A stretch of 64,000 nucleotides of DNA, from the NCBI RefSeq assembly GCF_033807575.1, contig NC_084708.1:3124501-3188500 (forward strand), written 5' to 3'. Made by a program: the position numbers and the translations under genes. Each line of letters opens with the position of its first letter. The first letter of the stretch is position 1. Positions 35,030 to 44,183 of this stretch are shown in pieces. Origin of the DNA: Cydia pomonella. Taxonomy: Eukaryota; Arthropoda; Insecta; Lepidoptera; Tortricidae. Under the pieces are notes generated by a model, which ran no database searches, was not told the origin of the DNA, and was given only the letters and a program-made list of their open reading frames with translations.

Positions 35030-35140
35030 TCATTGGACAATTTGCAGCTACTTCATTTGCCGCACCGGTTGATGTAGACGATTGCCGCAATATTTCTCTA
35101 TACGACAGAATGATCATTATTTAGTATGCTAATTGGTGTT
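35030..35140. repeat. Dispersed repeat shared with 36118-36215
   Basis: Shares attggacaatttgcagcta and atcattatttagtatgctaa with 36118-36215 (attggacaatttgcagctaa, atcattatttagtttactaa). Class unknown. Confidence 0.5.
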
Positions 35141-36966
35141 TAAATGCACGCATTTAGAGTGAGTTTTACTTATCTCTATACCCAAAACCATACGTTTTAA
35201 GACCGTTTTAGAATTCGATACATGACTAGACAAATTAGACTTTATATAAAAAACATACTATATCTTATAATCCCATAAATATAAACAGTATTTTTTTCAA
35301 GATGGACCCTTGTTCCTCGTACATAACCGAGTTACATTACCAGCAATATACAAGGAAAAAATATTCTTCGCACAAAACCGGGTAATGTATTAAGAAATAT
35401 TTTTTCTTTGCACATTACCGATAACATTACCAGTTTTGTACGAGGATGTAAATATTCTTCCTATATTACTTGGTTTTGCTCAAAGAAACCTTTATTCCAT
35501 GTACAAAACCAAGGAGGTTCTGCGAGTAAACAATAAATAAATAAATTGGCCAAGTTGTTGGCTATTAGTTTGCTAGGTAAGGTACAGATATTAAGAATGT
35601 AAACTAATTCAATACACAGTTTTAATTTGGCTTGATAAAAAAGCAAGCTACATCTTAACAATCCTCTTTAAACTGTATTTTTCTATTTTTAGGCATCTGT
35701 GATTAGAAATAGCATTCATATAAATTTAAGCCTGAGATTACTTATTAACTGCTGTAGCGCAGTGACCCGAAGTGGATCTTGGCCTCCAACACCAAAGACT
35801 TTTCTGTCTAAAACCTTTTCTGTCCAGACGACGGCGTAGAATTCCCTAAAGTCTTTTTGCACTTTCCTCTCTCCAGCGGTAGCTAGGGCGTCCAGACTAG
35901 TCTAGTAGTTTAGAGTGTCGAAGGTTGCTCGACATAATATATGTCTCTTCATAAAAAGAGCTTCAACGGGAGCACGCGTTGTAGGGGATCGCCGTAGACT
36001 CACTTAAGGTCTCAGAATGTGTCTGAATCTCATGGAAGTTGTATTAATAAAACAGCATTTCAACACTTTCATACGAATAATACAAACAGTTTTAAAAGCC
36101 TCCAACCTTGTTTTCATTATTGGACAATTTGCAGCTAACTGGATTGGCCACAATAGTTGTCGACCATCGCTGGAATTGTCCGCTACGGAATCATTATTTA
36201 GTTTACTAATTGGCAAACCCCGTTATCAATGTTAGTTAGTTTGTTGAAAATAAGGGTGGCGAAATTAGACTATTGCTTTTTTTTCACCTTAAAATTATTT
36301 ATACGGTGCTCTATTTATTGTCAGAAATATTTCTTCATAAACCTATGTATACTCCGCACAGTTTCAGTATTCTATCTTCCGCATAGAAACAAAATACACG
36401 CATAAGTAGAAAATTCAAGGACGCACTAATTAATTGCAGACAGTACCGAAGGTGCATGTATACAGAAAATACAGCCTCTTACGTTGTGCTGGAATGCTTC
36501 AGAGTGGTTCTATATACATAAGAATGTACTATAATTTTATTTTTTATACAAAAAAAAATACAGAGAAAGTCTACGTTCTCCGAGAGAACTCCCCTAGGCC
36601 CTACTCAATATCAAAGGTTTCCTTGAGGTGTTTGGCTGGTTGGACTAGCTTACCCCCTCCCGCTCCAGGCAAAATAGGCACCAGTGATGTTGCGGAAACC
36701 AGAGTCCTACCCGTGCTACAATACAATACATGGCTCACTGATTTAATCAGAAAGTCACGTTTTTGTGAATCTCGCTTAACAAACGGTGAGTAAAATCTTC
36801 AACTTGTCAAAGGCGCAAGCTCAAATGAATAATTGAGTCAAAAAATTCACTCTGAATGCACCGTAATAAGTGTCACCAGAGATCGGTAGATAATAAAGAC
36901 TCTTAATCTACACATAATCACGAACCTCACCACTGTTGAAGATGGCACATTATGCCAATCATTTTT
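35141..36966. other. No gene recognised
   Basis: Contains the second copy of a dispersed repeat at 36118-36215. A 119-codon plus-strand ORF at 36434-36793 has no recognisable feature. Confidence 0.45.
36118..36215. repeat. Dispersed repeat shared with 35030-35140
   Basis: Second copy, 1.1 kb away in the same orientation. The middle has diverged. Confidence 0.5.
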
Positions 36967-37150
36967 TTTATATTACATCAGTGGCAAATAAGCACACGCC
37001 CCGCCTGATGATAAGCGGTCGCCGTAGCCTATGCGCGCCTGCAACTCAATAGGAGTTACATGCGCGTTGCCGACCCCACCACACCCTCATTGAGCTCTCG
37101 CAACCTTAATCACCGGCAGCGACACAACACTGAGTAGATTAGGGTAAAAA
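36967..37150 (-). repeat. Retroposon 3'-end repeat B
   Basis: Minus-strand copy with gcgcctgcaactcaatagg and tcaccggcagcgacacaac. A second, diverged end follows at 37231. Confidence 0.75.
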
Positions 37151-37230
37151 AATCAAACCACAAGCTTGTTTTGGATGCAATTGGGAAAGCACTTAGAGGA
37201 GAAGGAGCTTGACATGACCCTTGAGAACCA

Positions 37231-37345
37231 TTTTTTTTTGTGATATGGGTGGCAAACGAGCAGATGGATCGCCTGATGGTAAGCAATTACCGTCGCCCAT
37301 AAATACCAGCAACACCAGAAGGATAGCGATTTCGTTACCGCCTAA
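37231..37345 (-). repeat. RTE-like 3'-end repeat, second subfamily
   Basis: Minus strand: ggtggcaaacgagcagatgg, cgcctgatggtaagcaa and cagcaacaccagaaggat. It is related to the plus-strand end at 13316-13413. Confidence 0.7.
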
Positions 37346-37507
37346 GATTGGAGTACACCCTCTATGCTCGAAGGTCAGATCGGTCTGAAAATACCACGGA
37401 GTTAATTCTACAGTTTAGCTGGGCAAGGCAGAAAGTTTCTGTGAGAAATGCGCAGTTGAGCACTGCCAACCATCTGACTGATACAAACAAAACCTCAAAA
37501 TTCACAA

Positions 37508-37745
37508 AGGATTTTTTTATTTTTTTATTTATTGATAAAAATGTTTACATGACATTACAGTTGAACCAATGCGTCACGAAACTTAAACTAACTAATAATT
37601 ATAAGTATTAACAATTATAAAAACAATAATGTCACATTAACAAATTAAATTGGGACAGTTGAGCACCTAGCATCCATCGCCTCACAGAATCTCAAGCATT
37701 CACTATACACTGCCGCCCATCGCCAAGCAAATAGATCGCATTAAG
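37508..37745 (-). mobile_element. LINE 3' end related to the 30.7-kb fragment
   Basis: A T-rich stretch (poly(A) on the minus strand) at 37508-37535 is followed by 3' UTR-like DNA. At about 37668-37745 the sequence resembles the coding tail at 30770-30850: both read, on the minus strand, a short peptide ending like ...Y..CLR.CE.MD. Only the last few dozen codons remain. Confidence 0.6.
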
Positions 37746-38027
37746 AACTTACTATTTGTAGATGCCTTTGTAGATAGTGGCTTCTTCAACAATAGTGAGA
37801 TACGCGATTTTATATGATTAACAGTCTTTACTACACTCGTCTCTAGTGCTGCTAAACTCACTTTAGTCTCGCAAATTGTGTTTATCTGCGCACCCGAGAA
37901 TCGAGCTTTTCCGAGACCACGAGGCCAGTTCTGTTTCAACTATTTGATATGATTTTTTCGCTCATTTTGATACGACTAACGCGCTCTCATATACGTAGTG
38001 CATCCACACCACAGTAAGTTACCTATA

Positions 38028-38445
38028 GGTGACGTTTAGATCCGACCGCAGCTGCATTAGTGCTGAAAGTCAACAATCAGGGCAGCGACAAAATTTTAGA
38101 CATTTGCGGCAGTCACGCAGTCGGCATAGTTCTGTTGTCGCGCTGCAATTCTACTGCAGTTGACTGCATTACTGCAGGAAATTTTATACTTAATGTCAAT
38201 TAATCGAGAAATTTATATGAAATTTGACGTTTCCTGCTGTGGTTGACTGCAGTTATACAGCTGCAGCAGTATTGCAGCGCGACAGTACGACTGCATTACT
38301 GGCTCAAATGTCTAAAATGATATAACACTTTTAACGAACGAAAAACGATGTCCTTCCCCGGATTATTTACATTTGCGGCAGTAATGTAGTCGCCAGTAAT
38401 GTCGCGCTGCAGTAGTGCAGCTGCGGTAGAAATTCGAACGTCACC
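38028..38445. mobile_element. MITE with GGTGACGTT ends and CTGCAG-rich interior
   Basis: The left end ggtgacgtttagatccgacc plus gcagctgca pairs with tgcagctgc and ggtagaaattcgaacgtcacc with small gaps. The inside has many tgcagt/actgca segments and repeated stems around cgcgctgca. Confidence 0.65.
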
Positions 38446-38745
38446 TTAATGTTAAACACAATGTTAGTGTTACATTGAATTGCTCCACAAAAAATAACTG
38501 CGGTGTGGTTGCATCGTTTAATATCTCACACGCATCAATAAGTGCAAGCAAAATACCTTATGCGAGGACTCCTTATTGTAATTAATCAGCTCCAATCAGC
38601 GCTCATGGTCAAGGTCATATCAAAAAAGGATGAAAAAGAAATCAAATTTAGAATACGGAATCGGTTGCATGATCTTTGCCGACAACGCCCGATGTTTTGC
38701 GAAGCTCGTTAGAGTGCACTGTTATTTTGAATAGCATTATTATGA

Positions 38746-39169
38746 GGCCGCGGACTGGACGCAAACGGCGCGCGGCGCAGCGAGCGGGGCGGTAAACCTT
38801 CGCCACTGTCGTCCAAAACAGCCTCACGGCCCGATTCGAAGAGTGAGATACGATAACGATAAGTTCTGGTTTAGATAAGTTCTCTATTAGATATCGTTTG
38901 TATGTCGTATAATTGACAGAAGCAGCTCGATTCGGGCATCCAATGCCACTTTGACGTTAAAATAATTATCGTAGATAGATTTTATTGGGATCACACCGGG
39001 ATCGAAATAAACTTCAATTTTGGCATGTCGTTTAGTTATCGGTCTTGTAAAGATCTTTCCAAGATCTTAAACGTGTCTTAATCATTCTTAGAATCGGGCC
39101 GTCATTCAATTCTATACATTTTGATCGTGCCGCTGCCTGACGGCCTGATAGTGCGTCCAGTCTGCGACC
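38746..39169. repeat. Possible outer foldback element around the MITE at 38826
   Basis: ggccgcggactggacgca (38746-38763) and tgcgtccagtctgcgacc (39152-39169) are inverted repeats with two mismatches, placed outside the 38826-39102 MITE. The left flank is unusually GC-rich (ggcgcgcggcgcagcg). Confidence 0.5.
38826..39102. mobile_element. MITE with ACGGCCCGATTC ends
   Basis: The left end ACGGCCCGATTCGAAG and the right end CTTAGAATCGGGCCGT are inverted repeats with one mismatch. A repeat I recognise as frequent in Lepidoptera. Confidence 0.75.
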
Positions 39170-39885
39170 TGATGGAGGAGACATTAGTTGTGTAACTTGT
39201 GCATTAAGTGTGTGCAACATTTTAAAAAATAAATATTAAAAAGAATTTATGCCTACATTATTGTTGGTTATATTATAATATAATGTAGGTCCTACTCCTA
39301 ATAGTTTTAAGTTTATACTAATAGTTGTTATGGATGAGTGATCTAAAATAATCGGATTTTTATTTGTTTAATTTCATAACCAACGATAAAGACAAAACTA
39401 AAACTAGACACTAACCATCAATGAGAGCCAATTGGTAGTTTGTTTTATAGTCATTCTTTAAATGTAATTAAAGTTTTTCATTTGTTTTTCACAAAGGATG
39501 CTGATTCAAGTCCTTCTTCAAATATTTTTAATTTAAATTTTAGGGTACAGTATGTACTAGCGTTTTGAATGCACATAAGTCAGAACAAGAAGTCAGAAGT
39601 ACATAGTAATGTCAAAAAATAGACCGTTATTTTCGCCCTTTTCTTTTTTTAAGTCCTTAAAGCATTTAGACTGCAGACGCCAAGTCTGTAATTTTCCGTA
39701 CAAAGCAGTCTGCCGATTTTTGCAGGGAAGGGGCACGTCAAATGTATGGCTATTTGTACGTAACGTAAAATTAGCCTTGTCAAATAAACGTCAGTCCATA
39801 CAAAAGTATGCACAATTGTGCTAGGTTTTCGGCAGAGGAGTAAGCTCTTTATTACTTGAACACCTGAGACAAAAATTACATGTGA
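39170..39885. other. No gene recognised left of the copia element
   Basis: AT-rich DNA that runs up to the ttttc target duplication at 39886-39890. Confidence 0.5.
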
Positions 39886-39890
39886 TTTTC

Positions 39891-40010
39891 TGAAGAATAA
39901 TAAGTCGCAGTGGAATTTAGAGGAATATATTCGATTCGTAAAACACAGATGATTGACGGTTGATTGTACAGACATTACAATAACAACGGTTTCATAGCAA
40001 CCTACCAACA
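39891..40010 (-). repeat. 3' LTR of the copia element
   Basis: This repeat is identical to the 5' LTR at 44059-44178 and should supply the 3' end of the transcript. Its outer flank (39886-39890) carries the ttttc target-site duplication shared with 44179-44183. Confidence 0.95.
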
Positions 40011-40020
40011 CTTCCTCTCA
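40011..40020 (-). promoter_or_regulatory. Polypurine tract of the copia element
   Basis: Immediately upstream of the 3' LTR on the minus strand is TGAGAGGAAG, purine-rich after its first base. This is where plus-strand DNA synthesis is primed in LTR retrotransposons. Confidence 0.75.
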
Positions 40021-40058
40021 AGCAACCATCCATCATCATGTGAACACCCGCAGCATCA

Positions 40059-43000
40059 TCAAGCACTCAAGTCTAAACCTAAACCAGACACACACCTTTC
40101 AAACTTAACGCGAGGCAATGGCTTAGTTAAGACATCGGCCAGGTTATCTTCAGTCGGGATGTACTCCAACTGAATCAACCCCTCATTGACGCAATGACGA
40201 ACGAAATTGTACCTAATATCAATATGTTTCGTCCGCCGGTGAGAAACAGGATTGTTCGCCAACGCCATGGCGCTCTGGTTGTCTACAAACAACTTGATAC
40301 TCTTAGAGTGCCCCTTTTTGATCACGTGACTCACTAACCTCTGAAGGTATACAGCTTCCTTGGATGCTTCAGATAATGCGACGAATTCTGATTCACTTGA
40401 AGAAAGTGACACGCAGTTCTGCTTTCTGCACTCCCAGGATATCATATTTGGTCCAACTTTAAACATGTACCCTGAATAAGACTTTCTGTCTCTTATGTCG
40501 CCTCCCCAGTCAGCATCAACGTAACCTGTAATTAAATAATTGTTACGTTCACCTTTTGACTTCCGAAATAGAAGGCCTAAGTCACATGTTCCCTTTATGT
40601 AACGTAGAACACGCTTAGCCGCCTTCATGTGTACAAATCGGCAACATGAATTATATTGAGCTAAGAAGCTCACAGCCGCCGAGATATCGGGCCTCGTGTT
40701 ACAGGCTAGGTAATTCAATGCACCAACCAAAGACTGGTATCGTAATTGTTCTTGGCGATTCAACTCCTTACCACCCCCATCTGCCAAAACCTTATGCAGA
40801 TCCAGTTCTAGCGGAGTTTTCACTGGTTTGCATTGATCCATACCATGATCCTTTAGAACGGTTTCGATAAACTTCCTCTGATGTAGGAAAAACGTACCTT
40901 CTTTTCCTCGTTCTAAACTCATGCCTAAACATTGTCGAGCTTCCTCTAAATCCTTCACTTTGAAGTATTTCCGCAAACCGCTCAACAATTCCACCTTACT
41001 ATTAATATTTTCAAAAAATATTATAAAATCGTCAACATAATGACATATAAAAATATCGTCTTTAAAATATAAACAACTATCGTACTCGGAACGTTGAAAT
41101 GACATTGACAACAAAACATCATTAACTTTTTCGTTCCACGAGCGACTTGCTTGTTTAAGGCCATATATTGCCTTTTGCAATAAACAAACTTTTGATTTCT
41201 GACCTTCGCTGTCAAAACCTTCCGGTAATCGCATATAAACTTTTTCGTGTAAATCGCCGTTTAGAAACGCAGTATTTACATCGAAATGATGCACCTGTAA
41301 ATCATTTTCTGCAGCCAACGCCAGCAATAACCTTAGAGTCGATCTTCTTACGACGGGAGAAAATGTTTCAAAATAATCCACACCGTACGACTGCGTGAAA
41401 CCTTTTGCAACAAGTCTGGCTTTGTATGTCAGGTTTCCATCGGCGTCATACTTGTATTTGTATATCCATTTATTTCCTACTACTTTGGCTTCTGGCGGTT
41501 TATCAACAACCTTCCAAACGTCGTGTTCCTTCATAGACTCCAACTCACGTTCCATTGCTGCTTGCCACTCATGACTGTCAGGTCTCTGTAATGCCTCCTT
41601 GTATGATCGGGGCTCTTCCTCTATATTGCAGGTACTACGGTAGCAATATAGCCCGCTATGTGCACTATGTAACCTATTCCGTAGAGGATACCTAGGTTCT
41701 GCCTCATTGTGCATATCAGCCACTCTTGGTTCTTCGTTACGATCTTCAATGGCCGGTTCTTGTCCAGATGCTTCATTGAGTACTTCGGGCTCAGCTGTAC
41801 TAGTAGTTTCCACGCAAGCTTCTACGGGTACACCAGCTGTGTCCGAGCTCTCTACAGCATCTTCATAGGACTCCTCTGCCATTGACGTATTCGGAACCTT
41901 TGAGGAACGACCGATTTCCCATACAACAGCATTGTCTTCATCTTGAACAGTTCTCTGAGATGATGTTAACTTTACATTTGAACCAGTATCTGATGCCTTT
42001 AAATCAGAACCTTCAATAAATGTAACATCTCGACCTGTTATAATCTGCCTAGGATTGCTAAGATCTGCAAAGCGATAGCCTTTAGTATCTTCGCAATAGC
42101 CGACGAAAATATATTGCTTTGCCTTAGCGTCCCATTTCTTTCTCTTTTCCTTTGGAATATGCACATAGGCCGTTGAACCAAACACTCTCAAATGATCCAA
42201 CCTCTGTACTTTCCCTGTCCACAGTTCTTCCGGAATCTTTCCATTATTGGCGCTATGAGGCAGTCTGTTTTTGACATATACAGCTGTGTTACAAGCTTCC
42301 GCCCAAAACTTCTTATTTAAGCCTTTATCCATAAGCATGGTTCGTGCCATCTCTGTAATCGAACGCAGGGACCTCTCCGCGACCCCGTTCTGTTCTGCCG
42401 TGTAGGGAACTGTCAACTGGTGCCTTATTCCCTTGCTGGAAAGAAATGCATTAAAATCTTTATTAATAAACTCGGTCCCATTGTCCGTCCTCAGTCGTTT
42501 GACTGTCAAACCTGTCTCATTCTCCACATGCGTCACAAAATCCTTAAAGAAACTCAAAGTTTGTGACTTTTCCTTAAGAAAATAAACAAACATTTTCCTA
42601 GTGAAATCATCCACAATGATGAACATGTAATGAGCACCTCCGTAAGAACGTTCCGACATTGGTCCGCACAAATCGGCATGTAATAAGCCGAGTTTGTCAT
42701 CTGCTCGTCCTGCTTCACCCTTTGGAAAAGGTAATCTATGTGCCTTACCTCTTATACAAGCGACACAAGGTTCCATTACGCTTTTACCTCCAAGTTCGAT
42801 CTGTATAAGCTTCCGTAAATCACTCAGATTCACATGACAAAGCCTCCGATGCCAAAGCGCCAACGAGTCCTCAACCTGAACTGTAGCCAAAGCCCCTTCT
42901 ATAACAGGAAAACAGTCATCCAACTTATAGATACCTGAGACTTCACTAGCAGTCACCACAAGTTTACTCGTAATTTGGCCTATCGACCGGTGAAACATCC

Positions 43001-44054
43001 TACAACCATCAGAATCAAATATCAACTTCCACCCATTCTGCACCAACTTCGATATCGATAAAAGATTAACTTTCAAGTCGGGTACATAATAACAATCTTT
43101 TATAGGTAACAAAACTCCTTTTAAACTTACCATAATGTCACCCTTACCCTCACTTGACATTTTGTCATCATTCGCACATGTCACAACATTCTTATCAGTT
43201 ATCATAAAGTCTCTAAACCAGTGCTTCTGAAAACTCATGTGGTTCGATGCACCGCTGTCCAGATAAAACGACGAGGGGCTGAAGGAATCGTGTACCGATA
43301 GTGAACAGTGTAAAGCAACTTTCTTCGACTTTGAAGAAACCGTTGATACGCCTTCGCTATCCATTTCCTTCACCAGCTTCGGGCAATCTGACTTCTTGTG
43401 ACCCTTCTTGCCACATCTAAAGCACTTGAGCTTTAATACTGAATGTTGACCTTGTTTCTTTGCTACTAACGCCGAATTCGCAACTGATGAATCATTCGAA
43501 GAACTCTGGCCGGAATCCTCTTGTAACAGCTTCTGACGGACATTTTCAGAGGTAAGCTTCATACCTGAGTGTTCTAATGCCATCCGCAATGGTCTATACT
43601 CATCAGGTAGACCTCTCAATAGAACTACGGCTATCAAATCGTCATCAAAGCTCTGATTGATCTCTTTCAGCTTTTGAGCGTGGCTCATCACGGATGTAAC
43701 GTATTCATGCATAGACTTGTGATTTTCTAGCTTTTCATCCAAGAGATTATTCATTAAAGATATCCGCCGGTTAATACCTTTATCTTCGAATATAGCTGCC
43801 AACGCGTCCCATACCTCCTTAGCGTAAGATAGATTTTGCACATACGGGTACAGATGCGGCTCCAGATGTAGACATATTAACGTGAAAGCCTCCTGATTCT
43901 TCTCTTTTTCTGCAGAATCTTCTTTATTCGGTAGTGTTGACGTGTACTTGAAACATTTTTCGCGAACGAGTAGCATTTTAATTGCGAATTTCCATGACGT
44001 ATAATCTTCTAATCCGTTTAATTTGGTGACAGAAAATTTTGTAAACTGGGACAT
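40059..44054 (-). CDS. Copia-type Gag-Pol polyprotein (1331 aa)
   Basis: A single ORF encodes all functions of a Ty1/copia element. Residues 1-190 form the Gag (UBN2-like) capsid region. A CCHC zinc knuckle, CFRCGKKGHKKSDC, lies at 211-224. The aspartic protease motif DSGAS starts at 266. The integrase has an HHCC zinc-binding motif (H402, H407, C430, C433) and a catalytic triad D461, D524, E560, whose last pair has the usual 35-residue spacing. Reverse transcriptase spans about 845-1080, with D925 and the YVDD box at 1006-1009. RNase H covers about 1175-1305, with D1180, E1223 and D1258. The integrase-before-RT order defines copia rather than gypsy. No stop or frameshift is present and every catalytic residue checked is retained. 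The ATG at 44054 is the natural start because it lies 4 nt inside the 5' LTR. How Gag is made in excess is not visible; other copia elements may use splicing. Confidence 0.96.
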   Translation of the reverse strand: MSQFTKFSVTKLNGLEDYTSWKFAIKMLLVREKCFKYTSTLPNKEDSAEKEKNQEAFTLICLHLEPHLYPYVQNLSYAKEVWDALAAIFEDKGINRRISLMNNLLDEKLENHKSMHEYVTSVMSHAQKLKEINQSFDDDLIAVVLLRGLPDEYRPLRMALEHSGMKLTSENVRQKLLQEDSGQSSSNDSSVANSALVAKKQGQHSVLKLKCFRCGKKGHKKSDCPKLVKEMDSEGVSTVSSKSKKVALHCSLSVHDSFSPSSFYLDSGASNHMSFQKHWFRDFMITDKNVVTCANDDKMSSEGKGDIMVSLKGVLLPIKDCYYVPDLKVNLLSISKLVQNGWKLIFDSDGCRMFHRSIGQITSKLVVTASEVSGIYKLDDCFPVIEGALATVQVEDSLALWHRRLCHVNLSDLRKLIQIELGGKSVMEPCVACIRGKAHRLPFPKGEAGRADDKLGLLHADLCGPMSERSYGGAHYMFIIVDDFTRKMFVYFLKEKSQTLSFFKDFVTHVENETGLTVKRLRTDNGTEFINKDFNAFLSSKGIRHQLTVPYTAEQNGVAERSLRSITEMARTMLMDKGLNKKFWAEACNTAVYVKNRLPHSANNGKIPEELWTGKVQRLDHLRVFGSTAYVHIPKEKRKKWDAKAKQYIFVGYCEDTKGYRFADLSNPRQIITGRDVTFIEGSDLKASDTGSNVKLTSSQRTVQDEDNAVVWEIGRSSKVPNTSMAEESYEDAVESSDTAGVPVEACVETTSTAEPEVLNEASGQEPAIEDRNEEPRVADMHNEAEPRYPLRNRLHSAHSGLYCYRSTCNIEEEPRSYKEALQRPDSHEWQAAMERELESMKEHDVWKVVDKPPEAKVVGNKWIYKYKYDADGNLTYKARLVAKGFTQSYGVDYFETFSPVVRRSTLRLLLALAAENDLQVHHFDVNTAFLNGDLHEKVYMRLPEGFDSEGQKSKVCLLQKAIYGLKQASRSWNEKVNDVLLSMSFQRSEYDSCLYFKDDIFICHYVDDFIIFFENINSKVELLSGLRKYFKVKDLEEARQCLGMSLERGKEGTFFLHQRKFIETVLKDHGMDQCKPVKTPLELDLHKVLADGGGKELNRQEQLRYQSLVGALNYLACNTRPDISAAVSFLAQYNSCCRFVHMKAAKRVLRYIKGTCDLGLLFRKSKGERNNYLITGYVDADWGGDIRDRKSYSGYMFKVGPNMISWECRKQNCVSLSSSESEFVALSEASKEAVYLQRLVSHVIKKGHSKSIKLFVDNQSAMALANNPVSHRRTKHIDIRYNFVRHCVNEGLIQLEYIPTEDNLADVLTKPLPRVKFERCVSGLGLDLSA

Positions 44055-44058
44055 GACC
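44046..44058 (-). promoter_or_regulatory. Candidate primer-binding site overlapping the Gag start codon
   Basis: Directly after the 5' LTR the minus strand reads GGTCATGTCCCAG. Drosophila copia primes from an internal part of initiator-Met tRNA, and its site begins GGTTATGGGCCCAG (recalled, not looked up). The sequence here resembles that with one substitution, one one-base gap and one further change. The Gag ATG lies inside the stretch. That it is the working primer site is an inference from position and resemblance. Confidence 0.55.
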
Positions 44059-44178
44059 TGAAGAATAATAAGTCGCAGTGGAATTTAGAGGAATATATTC
44101 GATTCGTAAAACACAGATGATTGACGGTTGATTGTACAGACATTACAATAACAACGGTTTCATAGCAACCTACCAACA
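44059..44178 (-). repeat. 5' LTR of the copia element
   Basis: On the minus strand this 120-bp repeat starts TGTTGGTAGG and ends TTATTCTTCA. It is identical to the repeat at 39891-40010. As the upstream LTR it should carry the promoter; an AT-rich AATATATTCC near its middle is the only TATA-like candidate. An LTR this short leaves little room for regulatory sequence. Confidence 0.95.
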
Positions 44179-44183
44179 TTTTC

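Larger units (their letters stand above)
39891..44178 (-). mobile_element. Intact Ty1/copia LTR retrotransposon
   Basis: This 4288-bp element runs on the minus strand. Two 120-bp LTRs (39891-40010 and 44059-44178) read identically base for base and have TG...CA ends (TGTTGGTAGG...TTATTCTTCA). Both flanks carry the same 5-bp target-site duplication, ttttc, at 39886-39890 and 44179-44183. Between the LTRs lies one unbroken Gag-Pol ORF, with a primer-binding-like stretch at one end and a purine-rich tract at the other. Identical LTRs imply a recent insertion, because both copies derive from one template at integration. The element is very compact: only 4 nt separate the 5' LTR from the start codon, and about 48 nt separate the stop codon from the 3' LTR. 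The layout resembles the short copia-like elements of insects. Mobility today is possible but unproven. Confidence 0.96.

Noticed and set aside
36434..36793. 119-codon plus-strand ORF
   Set aside because: Low-complexity start, no domain and no splice context; probably chance.
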